Assembly: GCF_014212125.1 (NCBI RefSeq)
Contig: NZ_JACJVP010000004.1
Span: 1-64,000, forward strand
Reading direction: 5' to 3'
Length of the DNA: 64,000 nucleotides
From: Cohnella nanjingensis
GTDB lineage: Bacteria > Bacillota > Bacilli > Paenibacillales > Paenibacillaceae
A model generated the notes under the pieces. The model searched no databases. It had not been told where the DNA came from and saw only the letters and a program-made list of their open reading frames with translations. Position numbers and translations under genes: made by a program. Below, one piece after another: positions 51,555-59,515 of the stretch (the stretch's first letter is position 1; every line of letters starts with the position of its first letter).

Positions 51555-53189
51555 TTATACTTTGCCGAGTTTTTTCACGTTTTCCTCGTATTTCGCCTGC
51601 TCGTAGGCTCTGACTTTATCATAACCCAAATCTTCGCGGTCTTTGACGAATTTTTCATAGACTTTGTCGAAGTCGGCGTCGCTCTTGGACAGCAGCAGCT
51701 TCGGCAGCACCTTGCCCCACAGCTGTTGGATATTCGTCCAGGCGATCCCTTCGGGCGACGTGCCGGCCGGCGTCAGCTGGGTGAACGCCGAGAAGTTGTA
51801 CGTCTTGCCCTTGGACCATTCGCCGGTCGTCAGGTACGGCTCTTTGGTCGGCGGCGCCCAGTTCAGCCACAGATTCGTGTCCATCAGCATCCAGTACGAG
51901 TAGGAAGCGCCATACTTTCCATCGGTGCTCTTCAGATAAGTCTGCGTGAATTGGTCCTTGCCGTCGATCGTGTCGTAGGTGACGCCCTTCTCGCCGAGGC
52001 ACAGGTCCTTCTGTCCTTCCTCGCTGATCATGTAACTCATGAATTCGATCGCCCGCTTCTTGTCCTTCACGTCTTTGGAGATCAGGGTGAAGGTCCAGCC
52101 GGAGATGCCGGGGCCGGAGAGCGTGGGTTGGTCCAGCTTCGTATTCGCGGGGCCGTCGATCGGAATGTAGATCTGATCGGGATTCTTCTTGTAGATCGCG
52201 CTGTTCTGCGTGCCGATGTCCGAGACTTGATACAGCATCGAGAAGTAGCGGCCTTGCGCGGTCTTCTCTTCCACTTGCGGACGCTTGTCGATGAAGATGT
52301 CCTTCGCGAGCAGCCCCATCTCGTTCGCTTGGCGGAACGTCTTCAGCCAACGGACGTATTCGGGGTCCGTCGTGCGGTCGTACAGCTTGCCGTCCTTCTC
52401 CTGCGGGATGGCCAGGAAGTTCTGCAGGAAATCTTCGAGCGAATAGTTGCCATGGTCGCTGAATTCATGGAAGTTGAGCGGGATGAGCGGCTGGCCGTTC
52501 ACTTCGGGGAACTTTTCCTTGGCCGCCTTGAGGGCGTTCAGGAAGCCTTCCGGCGTCCGCATATCCGGCTTGCCGAGCGCTTCGTACATGTCCTTGCGCA
52601 CCAGGAACGATTGGTTCGACGTGTACTGTACCCCGTACTTCTTGAAGTCGTTCGGCGACGAGGACGAGTTCGGATAGCCGTAGAAGCTGCCGTCGGGCTG
52701 CGTGAACCAGTTGACCTTGTCCGGGTCCGTGACCTTGAAGAGATAAGGATCGTATTGGTCGGCCAATTCGTTCCAAGGCAGCACCATCTTGCCTTCGATC
52801 ATCTTCTTGATCGCGTCGTCGTTCACGTCCAGCGTGATGAAGTCGGGCAGCTTGCCGGAAGCGATCATCGTATTCAGCTTCTCGCTCTCGTTGCCGGCCG
52901 GGACGATGAGATTGAGATTGACCCCCGTTTTTTTGGTGATATATTTGGAGGTATTGTCTTCGCCCCACTTGTTGGTGAACCATGAGAAGTTCATGTACCA
53001 ATCGAAGGTGATCGGCGACGTGTCCGACTTCCATCCCGGCACGTCCGGGTCCAGCTTGACCGCGGAAGCCTCCGGCGCCTTGGCCGTCTCCGACGGCGCT
53101 TGGGCGGACTTGTCGGCGGAACAGGCGATCAGACCGGACGTCATGCTGAGTAGCAGTGCTGCTGTGAGCCCCTTGCGCAGTTTGCTCAA
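51555..53189 (-). CDS. extracellular solute-binding lipoprotein of a carbohydrate ABC transporter
   Basis: The TTG at 53189 with GAGGGG 7 bases upstream gives about 544 residues. A lipoprotein signal ends in the lipobox GLIAC, followed by a Ser/Ala/Pro linker. The mature part has family-1 binding-protein features (KTGVNLNLIVPAG, ASGKLPDFITLD, FYGYPNSSSSPND, RAIEFMSYMISEEGQKD). The length is typical of the Paenibacillus LplA/YtcQ group. It is third in an operon after two permeases and just before yesMN. Confidence 0.92.
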   Translation of the reverse strand: MSKLRKGLTAALLLSMTSGLIACSADKSAQAPSETAKAPEASAVKLDPDVPGWKSDTSPITFDWYMNFSWFTNKWGEDNTSKYITKKTGVNLNLIVPAGNESEKLNTMIASGKLPDFITLDVNDDAIKKMIEGKMVLPWNELADQYDPYLFKVTDPDKVNWFTQPDGSFYGYPNSSSSPNDFKKYGVQYTSNQSFLVRKDMYEALGKPDMRTPEGFLNALKAAKEKFPEVNGQPLIPLNFHEFSDHGNYSLEDFLQNFLAIPQEKDGKLYDRTTDPEYVRWLKTFRQANEMGLLAKDIFIDKRPQVEEKTAQGRYFSMLYQVSDIGTQNSAIYKKNPDQIYIPIDGPANTKLDQPTLSGPGISGWTFTLISKDVKDKKRAIEFMSYMISEEGQKDLCLGEKGVTYDTIDGKDQFTQTYLKSTDGKYGASYSYWMLMDTNLWLNWAPPTKEPYLTTGEWSKGKTYNFSAFTQLTPAGTSPEGIAWTNIQQLWGKVLPKLLLSKSDADFDKVYEKFVKDREDLGYDKVRAYEQAKYEENVKKLGKV

Positions 53190-53264
53190 TTGGAATACCC
53201 CTCTCGTCTTTGCGTATAGATGCAACTTGTTGGGTCAACAAAGTTTGTAACCCGGATTCGCGCT

Positions 53265-54146
53265 TCAGCCTTTGATCGAACCGATCATGAAGCCTTTGAC
53301 GAAGTACTTCTGGAGGAACGGGTACGCGATCACGATCGGCACCGTCGTCACGACCATCGTCGCCAGTTTGACGGATTGCGAGGTCACCTTGCGAACGATA
53401 TTCTCCGGCACGGCAGCGGCGATCTGATTCGATCCCGACAAGGCTACGATCCGGTAGAGGAACGTCTGAATCGGCTGCAGGTCGGCGTTGTTCGTGAAGA
53501 TGACGGCCGTGAAATAATCGTTCCATTGATACACGCCGTGAAAGAGGGCGATCGTCGCGACGACCGGCATCGACACCGGCAGGACGATGCGGTAGAAGAT
53601 CTTCAGATCGTTCGCGCCGTCGATCTTGGCGGCCTCCTCCATCCCTTCGGGAATCTCCCGGAAGAACGCGAGAAAGATAATGAGATCGAAAAAGCTGAAC
53701 ATGGCCGGAATGATGTACACCCAGAAGCTGTCGAGCAGCCCCAGATCCCGAATCAACAGATAATAAGGAATGAGCCCCCCGCCAAAAAACAACGTGACCG
53801 TCCCCATGTACATGTAGAGCGTTCTTCCGATCAATTCCTTCCGGGAGACCGCATAAGCCACCATCGCCGTGAACAGGACGTGAAGCGCCGTTCCGATGAC
53901 CGTCTTGGATACCGTGACGCCCATGGCCTTCATCAGACCGCCGTTCCGGAAGACGGCGACATAGTTGTCCAGGCTGAACGCGCGGGGGTACCAATAGATT
54001 CCCCCTCGCATCGCGTCCTGACCTTCGTTGAACGAGTTGACTACCACATACCAGATCGGGTAGATCGTGAGGAAGCAGATCGCTAGCATGACCAGCACGT
54101 TGCTCCAGTCGAAGATCATCTCTCCGGTCGTTCGATTCCCTCGCAT
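53265..54146 (-). CDS. carbohydrate ABC transporter permease (LplC/YtcP-like)
   Basis: ATG 54146 has AAAGGATGA 8 bases upstream; the ATG at 54155 lies inside that site. About 293 residues with six membrane helices. The permease EAA loop is EAAKIDGANDLKIFYRIVLP. It ends QKYFVKGFMIGSIKG, a typical LplC terminus. It forms the pore with the permease encoded upstream. No ATPase gene is present, so a shared MsmX-type ATPase elsewhere is presumed. Confidence 0.92.
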   Translation of the reverse strand: MRGNRTTGEMIFDWSNVLVMLAICFLTIYPIWYVVVNSFNEGQDAMRGGIYWYPRAFSLDNYVAVFRNGGLMKAMGVTVSKTVIGTALHVLFTAMVAYAVSRKELIGRTLYMYMGTVTLFFGGGLIPYYLLIRDLGLLDSFWVYIIPAMFSFFDLIIFLAFFREIPEGMEEAAKIDGANDLKIFYRIVLPVSMPVVATIALFHGVYQWNDYFTAVIFTNNADLQPIQTFLYRIVALSGSNQIAAAVPENIVRKVTSQSVKLATMVVTTVPIVIAYPFLQKYFVKGFMIGSIKG

Positions 54147-54159
54147 TCGGATCATCCTT

Positions 54160-55128
54160 TTACAATAATGAAGTATTGTTCAGCTTCTTGGTGACCGCAT
54201 TCGCGGTGAGCAGCAGAATAAACGCAATGAGCGATTTGAACAATCCGACTGCGGTCGAATACGAGTAGCGGCCTTGGGCGATCCCCACCTGGTACACGTA
54301 AGTATCGATGACGTTGCTCGCGCTCTCGTTCAACTGGTTTTTCAAGATGAACACCTGATCGAAATTGGAATTCAGGATGCCGCTGACGGCGAGGATGAAC
54401 AAGATCGTCACCGTCCCCTTGATCATGGGGAGCGTGACCAGGAACATCTTCTGGAACCGGCTGGCGCCGTCGATCGTCGCCGCTTCGTACAATTCGGGCG
54501 AGACGCTGGAGATGGCCGCCAGATAGATGATCGCGGACCAGCCCAGCTCCTTCCAGATATCCGAGCTGACGACGATGGTCCAGAAGTAGGCCGGCTCGGC
54601 CAAGTAGCTGATCGGCTCTTGGATCCAATGCAGCGCCAGGAGGAGGTGGTTGACGATGCCCACGTCCGCGAGCCAGGTGGTCAAGATGCCGCCCAGGATG
54701 ACCCACGACAGAAAGTGAGGCAAATAGGAGATCGTCTGCACCGCTTTCTTGAAGCGGGAAGAACGCAGCTCGTTCAGGAAGAGGGCGAACAGGATCGGCA
54801 GCGGGAAGCCGATGATCAACTTCAGCATGCTCATGCCCAGCGTATTCTTCAGGACGTAGAGCAGGCTGTCGTCGGTCAGAAAGGTCTTGAAATGCCGGAA
54901 GCCTGCCCAGGGCGCGGCGGCGATGGATTGGACGATGTTGAAATCCTTGAACGCGATGATGATGCCGTACATGGGGATGTAGTTGAATACGATCATCCAA
55001 GCGACGCCCAGCAGCGCCATCATCTGCAGGTATCGCTGGCCGATGAGCCGCCTCATGAAGGTCCTCGCCTTGGCCCTGCTTCCGGGCCGGTCGGCGGACA
55101 GCGCCGGCGCTCTCGTTTGTGCTTCCAT
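54160..55128 (-). CDS. carbohydrate ABC transporter permease (LplB-like)
   Basis: ATG 55128 with GGAGG 7 bases upstream gives about 322 residues and six membrane helices. The EAA loop is EAATIDGASRFQKMFLVTLP. The N-terminal MRRLIGQRYLQMMALLGVAWMIVFNYIPMYGI, in pieces, is typical of LplB/YtcP partners. It is the first gene of the operon permease-permease-binding protein-kinase-regulator. A CcpA-like site sits in its leader. Confidence 0.92.
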   Translation of the reverse strand: MEAQTRAPALSADRPGSRAKARTFMRRLIGQRYLQMMALLGVAWMIVFNYIPMYGIIIAFKDFNIVQSIAAAPWAGFRHFKTFLTDDSLLYVLKNTLGMSMLKLIIGFPLPILFALFLNELRSSRFKKAVQTISYLPHFLSWVILGGILTTWLADVGIVNHLLLALHWIQEPISYLAEPAYFWTIVVSSDIWKELGWSAIIYLAAISSVSPELYEAATIDGASRFQKMFLVTLPMIKGTVTILFILAVSGILNSNFDQVFILKNQLNESASNVIDTYVYQVGIAQGRYSYSTAVGLFKSLIAFILLLTANAVTKKLNNTSLL

Positions 55129-55148
55129 GTTCAATCCTCCAGGGTCGT

Positions 55149-55176
55149 TTTAAGCGCTTCCTTATCATCAGTATAA
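55149..55176 (-). promoter_or_regulatory. promoter region with a cre-like site
   Basis: A TATACT -10 (55176-55171 on the minus strand) is followed by a palindromic core AAGCGCTT (55152-55159) within a 14-mer matching the CcpA cre consensus TGWAANCGNTNWCA at most positions. Its location just downstream of the start point suits glucose repression by roadblock or promoter occlusion. Confidence 0.5.
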
Positions 55177-55219
55177 GACGGCCCCGGCGTGCGGTTAAGG
55201 CTTCAGATTTCGTTTGAAG

Positions 55220-56851
55220 TCACAATATTTCGGGTTGTCCGGCGGGCGACGATTCGGCCTGGTACGCGCCTACGGAGGCAGGCAGCCTGCCGGTTGCGGG
55301 GATCTCCCCCGTCAGCACGCGCGCGAGCGAGCGTATAGCGAGCGGTTTGTTCTCGTAGCAAGCCAGGTAGGTCTTAACCTGGGGGAAGGAAGCCAAATCG
55401 TAGGGAATCCTCAGCGATGCGACGATGAGATCCGTGCCGCTTCGCTCCGCGAGCGCGCGCACCAGCCGCCGCTGTCCCTCCGAGAACCCGGCGTTGTAGG
55501 TCGCGACCACGATCTGGGCATAGCCTTGACTGCCCGCCAGTACGCTCGCGATTTGCTCATCGCTCGGCTCGACGTCGATCACTTGCTCCTTCACCTCCGT
55601 CAGCCGTTGCGACAGCACGCGGCCCAGCGTCGTCTCCTGCCCCGCCGGCTCGGCGGTCTCGGACACCGGACGCATGTCCGGCCAGACCACGTAGGTCCCG
55701 GCGTCGGGCCGCAGCGGGAACCGCCCCTCGCGCTTGACGAGCGTCACGCTGCGTTCGCTAAGCGACTTCGCGACGGCGAGGGAAGCTTCCGTAGCGACGA
55801 CGTCATGCAGATCCGGCTTGGCCGCCGCGTCCGGCTGCCGGAACAGCCCGCGTCTCTCCTTCACGCGCAGCAGCCGCTCGACGGAGGCGTCGATGCGGGC
55901 CTCGCTGATCCGCCCGCTCCGAACCGCGGCGATGACCGCTTCGATCCCCTCGATCTGAAGTTCGATGCGATGGCTGATCAGCACGAGATCGGCGCCCGCC
56001 TCTACCGCCATGACGGCCCCTTCGCCGACGCCGACGCCTTTCCAGATCGCGTTCATCTCCAGGCAGTCGGTCGTGATGAGGCCTTCGAATCCCAGTTCTT
56101 CTCTGAGCAAGCCGGTGAGGATGCGAGGCGACAGGGTCGCCGGTATGCTCCGGTCTTCGTAGGCGGGAAAGACGACGTGCGCCGTCATGATCGCATCGAC
56201 GCCGACCGCGATGGCCGCCTTGAACGGCATTAGCTCGACTTCGTGCAGACGTTGCCGGTCATGCGCGACGAGCGGCAGCGCCTGATGAGAGTCGACGTTC
56301 GTGTCGCCGTGTCCGGGAAAATGCTTGACCGTAGCCGTGACGCCGGCGTCCCGATAACCGCGTACGGCGGCGGCGCCCATGCGCGCGACCAGATCGGGAG
56401 ACTCGCCGTAGGAGCGAACGCCGATGACCGGATTGTCCGGATTGTTGTTCACGTCCAGGCATGGGGCGAAGTCCATGTTGATGCCCATGGCCCGCAGCTC
56501 CCGGCCCGCGATGAGGGCGGCCCGGTAGACGCCGTCCGTATCGCGGGTCGCGCCGAGCGCCATATTGCCCGGCATCAGGGTGACGCCTCGCTCGATCCCC
56601 GCCACCATCCCGCCTTCCTGATCGATGGAGACGAGCAGCGGCACCTCGGAGGCTTGCTGGAGCGCCGCGGACAAGGCCGCCGCTTGCGCCGGATCGCGGA
56701 CGTTGCGGCGGAAGTAATTGACGCCGCCGATGCCGTATTCGCGAATCAACCGGAGAATCGGTTCATTGGGAACCGTATCCGAAAATCCGCACATGAACAG
56801 CTGGCCGACTTTTTGTTCCAAGCGCATGTTTTTTGCTAGATGATGAGTCAT
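55220..56851 (-). CDS. nagZ: GH3 beta-N-acetylhexosaminidase
   Basis: ATG 56851 with GAGGAGGG 10 bases upstream gives 543 residues; the open frame continues upstream through unrelated gene remnants and must be cut here. The GH3 barrel shows LLVSIDQEGGMVAGI, the KHFPGHGDTNVDSH loop carrying the acid/base Asp-His pair of NagZ, and the nucleophile Asp in GLITTDCLEMNAI. A C-terminal alpha/beta domain follows, as in B. subtilis NagZ, though no signal peptide is seen. It removes GlcNAc from muropeptides or chitooligosaccharides. Confidence 0.9.
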   Translation of the reverse strand: MTHHLAKNMRLEQKVGQLFMCGFSDTVPNEPILRLIREYGIGGVNYFRRNVRDPAQAAALSAALQQASEVPLLVSIDQEGGMVAGIERGVTLMPGNMALGATRDTDGVYRAALIAGRELRAMGINMDFAPCLDVNNNPDNPVIGVRSYGESPDLVARMGAAAVRGYRDAGVTATVKHFPGHGDTNVDSHQALPLVAHDRQRLHEVELMPFKAAIAVGVDAIMTAHVVFPAYEDRSIPATLSPRILTGLLREELGFEGLITTDCLEMNAIWKGVGVGEGAVMAVEAGADLVLISHRIELQIEGIEAVIAAVRSGRISEARIDASVERLLRVKERRGLFRQPDAAAKPDLHDVVATEASLAVAKSLSERSVTLVKREGRFPLRPDAGTYVVWPDMRPVSETAEPAGQETTLGRVLSQRLTEVKEQVIDVEPSDEQIASVLAGSQGYAQIVVATYNAGFSEGQRRLVRALAERSGTDLIVASLRIPYDLASFPQVKTYLACYENKPLAIRSLARVLTGEIPATGRLPASVGAYQAESSPAGQPEIL

Positions 56852-56879
56852 GGGGACAAGCCCTCCTCGTATTTGCGGC

Positions 56880-57060
56880 TTACCGGTCTTGAATGAATTC
56901 GATCGTCTCCCCGCCCGGCGCTTCGACGAAGCAGAAGCGCATCCGGGCAATCTCCCCGGAGCGGGCGGGAATGTCGGCGTCCAACGGCTGACCCAGGCGC
57001 CTGGCGCCCGCCGCCTCGGCGCGCAGCAGCGAAGCGGCGATATCGTCCTCATCGATACCG
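56880..57060 (-). pseudogene. 3' remnant of a VOC (glyoxalase-like) protein gene
   Basis: One minus-strand frame reads DEDDIAASLLRAEAAGARR, then a Pro/Asp-rich turn, ending RMRFCFVEAPGGETIEFIQDR and a stop. This is the characteristic C-terminal beta strand set of a vicinal-oxygen-chelate protein. There is no start and no N-terminal half; upstream the sequence changes at about 57050-57062 into a dehydrogenase fragment in another frame. Confidence 0.65.
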
Positions 57061-57434
57061 CGGGAAATCGGCCGATCACGGCATGCTCCGGCCGCATGCC
57101 GTCCGGGATGCGGACGACATCCTGGACCGACACCCGGTTGAACGCGCGATGGGGTGCGAGCGCGAGCACGAGATCGCCCCGCGCAAGTCCGTCCACCGCA
57201 TCTCCGATCTTCAGCACTTCCATGACGGCGGCATACCCGGTGTCCACCGGGTACGAGGTTCCTCCGAAGTAATCCATATACGCGCCCCGCTCCGAGCCGG
57301 AGGAGATGAGCGAGACGACGGTTCGGCCGATCACCTCTTGCGAGGACGGCGGACGGGAATCCCACGCGCAAGCCTCCAAGGACGCTTGCTGCTTCTGCAC
57401 GAATTGCACGGCCTTAATTGTGAGCGATATTCAT
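57061..57434 (-). pseudogene. 5' remnant of a zinc-type medium-chain dehydrogenase gene
   Basis: The frame reads AVQFVQKQQASLEACAW, SLISSGSERGAYMDYFGG, TGYAAVMEVLKIGD, GDLVLALAPHRAFNRV and PEHAVIGRFPAVSM, the N-terminal third of an MDR dehydrogenase of the sorbitol/threonine type. It then stops matching at the VOC junction. An ATG at 57434 with AGGAGG upstream reads only six codons before a stop; a single-base change would restore the frame. So it looks frameshifted at the start and truncated at the end. Confidence 0.6.
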
Positions 57435-57573
57435 CGCCAGCGCCGCCTCCTATCCAAAGGAATCTAGAATCGTATGTTTCTATGCGGCTGCGATCGCGAT
57501 AAACCTCGATGGCGATGCGGTTGAAGTCCCGCCAATCCGATTGCCGGATGTCTCTACGAAGATCTGCGTTCAT
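57331..57573 (-). pseudogene. short frame with strong ribosome binding site, probably a truncated gene
   Basis: ATG 57573 follows GAGAGGGAGGGAC and reads MNADLRRDIRQSDWRDFNRI, then FLWIGGG, and then runs into the dehydrogenase remnant in the wrong frame. The first about 45 residues are hydrophilic and plausible as the start of a protein I cannot name. The rest is not. It sits between the ROK and dehydrogenase remnants. Confidence 0.3.
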
Positions 57574-57860
57574 GTCCCTCCCTCTCCTCTCCCGCCTGCC
57601 GCTTGCCATCCCGCCAACGCCGCGCCGACAAGTCCGGCCCCGGTCGTCGTCTGCTTCGTCGTCACGAGCGGGCGGAGGATACGAAGCGCATCGTCTTCGG
57701 GTTCAGATACGATCGAATGCGCTCGACGAAGTTGGCGCTGCCCGCCACGCCGCCGCCCAGCACGATCGTATCCGGATCGCTGACGCGCACGAGGTTCATG
57801 ATCGCGGCGGCCATCGCTTACGCCGCATCCTCGCTTACTTTTCCGCAGGGATACCGCGTC
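57570..57860 (-). pseudogene. 3' remnant of a ROK-family sugar kinase gene, frameshifted
   Basis: One frame reads AMAAAIMNLVRVSDPDTIVL, GGGVAGSANFVERIRSYLNPK and stops at 57662. The neighbouring frame then supplies the family ending TTTGAGLVGAALAGWQAAGG. Joined, they give the last third of a ROK glucokinase/N-acetylhexosamine kinase (LGGGV motif and terminal GLVGAAL). A stop codon (TAA, just before the AMAAA segment) and the frameshift show it is decayed. Confidence 0.65.
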
Positions 57861-58042
57861 CCCAATCCGCCTGTCTAGGGCGGTTCTAACCAAGGTTAGC
57901 AAACGCCAAAAACAGCTTCAATCTCATAATTTCGGCTTTGGTATCATTATTTCGTTCCGAGGGCTCCCGCCGCGAAAGGGCCATTTCTGAGATTCTAGAA
58001 GAGCGGAGTTTCGTTGTTGTCGAGGGATCAAGCAGAGGAGGC

Positions 58043-58140
58043 GGAGGCAGTTGGTGCAGAGGCAGTTGGTGCAGAGACAGTTGGCGGAGAGGCAGGTGGC
58101 GGAAAAGGCAGGTGGCGGAGAGGCAGGTGGCGGAGAGGCT
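58043..58140. repeat. 15-bp purine-rich minisatellite
   Basis: About six tandem units of the type GCAGTTGGTGCAGAG, drifting to GCAGGTGGCGGAGAG; one unit has an extra base. It lies between decayed genes and an aminotransferase. Confidence 0.75.
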
Positions 58141-58195
58141 CAGGCGGGGATATACGGCGTGAACGTTGGCAGAGCGCGCTCTGCACGCAAAGAAA

Positions 58196-58216
58196 GAGGA
58201 CGGCTGGGCCGTCCTC
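58196..58216 (-). terminator. intrinsic terminator of the aminotransferase gene
   Basis: GAGGACGGC/GCCGTCCTC with a 3-base loop is followed on the minus strand by TTTCTTT. Confidence 0.75.
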
Positions 58217-58276
58217 GGTGAACCTGTCGAATTGCGGTCTGCTAGGGAATAGGAGGCGTCTCCGCTGGCCCGCGTC

Positions 58277-59473
58277 CTACCGTTCCGACACCGGTTCGTG
58301 ATGCCGCAGGAATTGTCCGATCCGCCGCGCGGCCTCGCGCAGGCGATCTTCCTCTTCGACCATCGCGAACCGCACATACCCTTCTCCGAGCGCGCCGAAT
58401 GCGTTGCCGGGAATGACGGCCACGCCCGTATTCGACAACATTGCCCGGGAAATTTGTCGCGAAGACCATCCCGGCGGCACGGGCGCCCATGCGAACATGG
58501 TCCCCCTCGGAGGAGAAACGACCCAGCCCTCCGCGCCTAGGGCGCCGATGAACGCGTCTCTCCGGCCCTCGTAGATCGCCGATACGGGATGCGGATCGCG
58601 CATATCGAGATCCAGCGCCGCGACCGCCGCTTCCTGGACCGCCAGGAACACGCCGAAGTCGATGTTGTTCTTCAGCGCCCTGAGCGCGTCCAGCACCTGC
58701 GGGTTCCCGACGGCGAAGCCGATGCGTCCGCCCGCCAAGTGAAACGACTTGGACAGCGAATGGAACTCGATCGCCACCTCCGCAGCCCCCGGCACCTGCA
58801 GGACGCTCGGCGGGCGGAAGCCGTCGAACGCCATCTCGCTGTAGGCATTGTCATGCACCAGCAGGACGCCCCGGCGCCGCGCGACGTCGACCGCCCGCTC
58901 GAAGAAAGCCAAGTCGGCGACCGCGGTCACCGGATTGCTCGGATAGCTCAGCAGCATGAACTTCGCTTTGTCCCAGACTGCGTCGGGGATGGCATCGAAG
59001 TCCGGCAAGTAATCGTTGTCCGCGAGCAGCGGCAAAGGGATCGTCTCCACGCCCGCGACGGCCAGCCCGGCTTGATAGACCGGATACCCCGGATCGGGCA
59101 GCATGGCGCAATCGCCGGGATCCGTCACCGCGAGCGCGAGATGGGCCAGCCCGTCTTGGGTGCCCATGAGCGAGAGAATCTCCCGTGCCGGGTCGAGTTC
59201 GACGCCGAAGCGATGCTCGAACCATTCGGCGGCCTTGCGCCGGAACCGGTCGCTGCCTTCCGTGCCGGGATACCGGTACATGTCCGGCTTCAGGCTCGCT
59301 TCGGCGAGCGCCTCGCGAATCCGCTCGAGCGGCGGCCGGTCGGGACTGCCGATATCGAGCGCGATGACGTCCTTTCCTTGACGTCGTGCCTCCGCCTTCC
59401 ATTCCGATACCTCGGCGAAAATCGCGGACCCCAGTCGGCCCAGCCGCCGCGAGCGCCACTTCTCATTCGTCAT
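58277..59473 (-). CDS. class I/II PLP aminotransferase
   Basis: The 398-residue fold-type I enzyme shows YPGTEGSDRFRRKAAEW, MGTQDGLAHLALA, PDPGYPVYQAG, the cofactor-contacting LLSYPSNPVTAVAD and VHDNAYSEMAFDG, and the Schiff-base lysine in SLSKSFHLAGGRIGFAVG. Within the family it is closest in feel to the LL-diaminopimelate/alanine-type group (DapL, PatA), but the substrate is not fixed by these motifs. It stands alone, with its own terminator. Confidence 0.85.
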   Translation of the reverse strand: MTNEKWRSRRLGRLGSAIFAEVSEWKAEARRQGKDVIALDIGSPDRPPLERIREALAEASLKPDMYRYPGTEGSDRFRRKAAEWFEHRFGVELDPAREILSLMGTQDGLAHLALAVTDPGDCAMLPDPGYPVYQAGLAVAGVETIPLPLLADNDYLPDFDAIPDAVWDKAKFMLLSYPSNPVTAVADLAFFERAVDVARRRGVLLVHDNAYSEMAFDGFRPPSVLQVPGAAEVAIEFHSLSKSFHLAGGRIGFAVGNPQVLDALRALKNNIDFGVFLAVQEAAVAALDLDMRDPHPVSAIYEGRRDAFIGALGAEGWVVSPPRGTMFAWAPVPPGWSSRQISRAMLSNTGVAVIPGNAFGALGEGYVRFAMVEEEDRLREAARRIGQFLRHHEPVSER

Positions 59474-59515
59474 GTGCAGATCTTCCTTCCATTCGTCATG
59501 CGGTCGGCCGAGTCG

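Larger units (their letters stand above)
57861..58276. other. non-coding stretch with minisatellite
   Basis: No supported gene is seen. It contains an AT-richer part (57900-58020), the purine-rich minisatellite (58043-58140) and the terminator of the aminotransferase gene. Confidence 0.5.

Noticed and set aside
56852..57409. Fusion of a dehydrogenase domain to NagZ
   Set aside because: The frame is open by chance through gene remnants; NagZ has its own start with GAGGAGGG.
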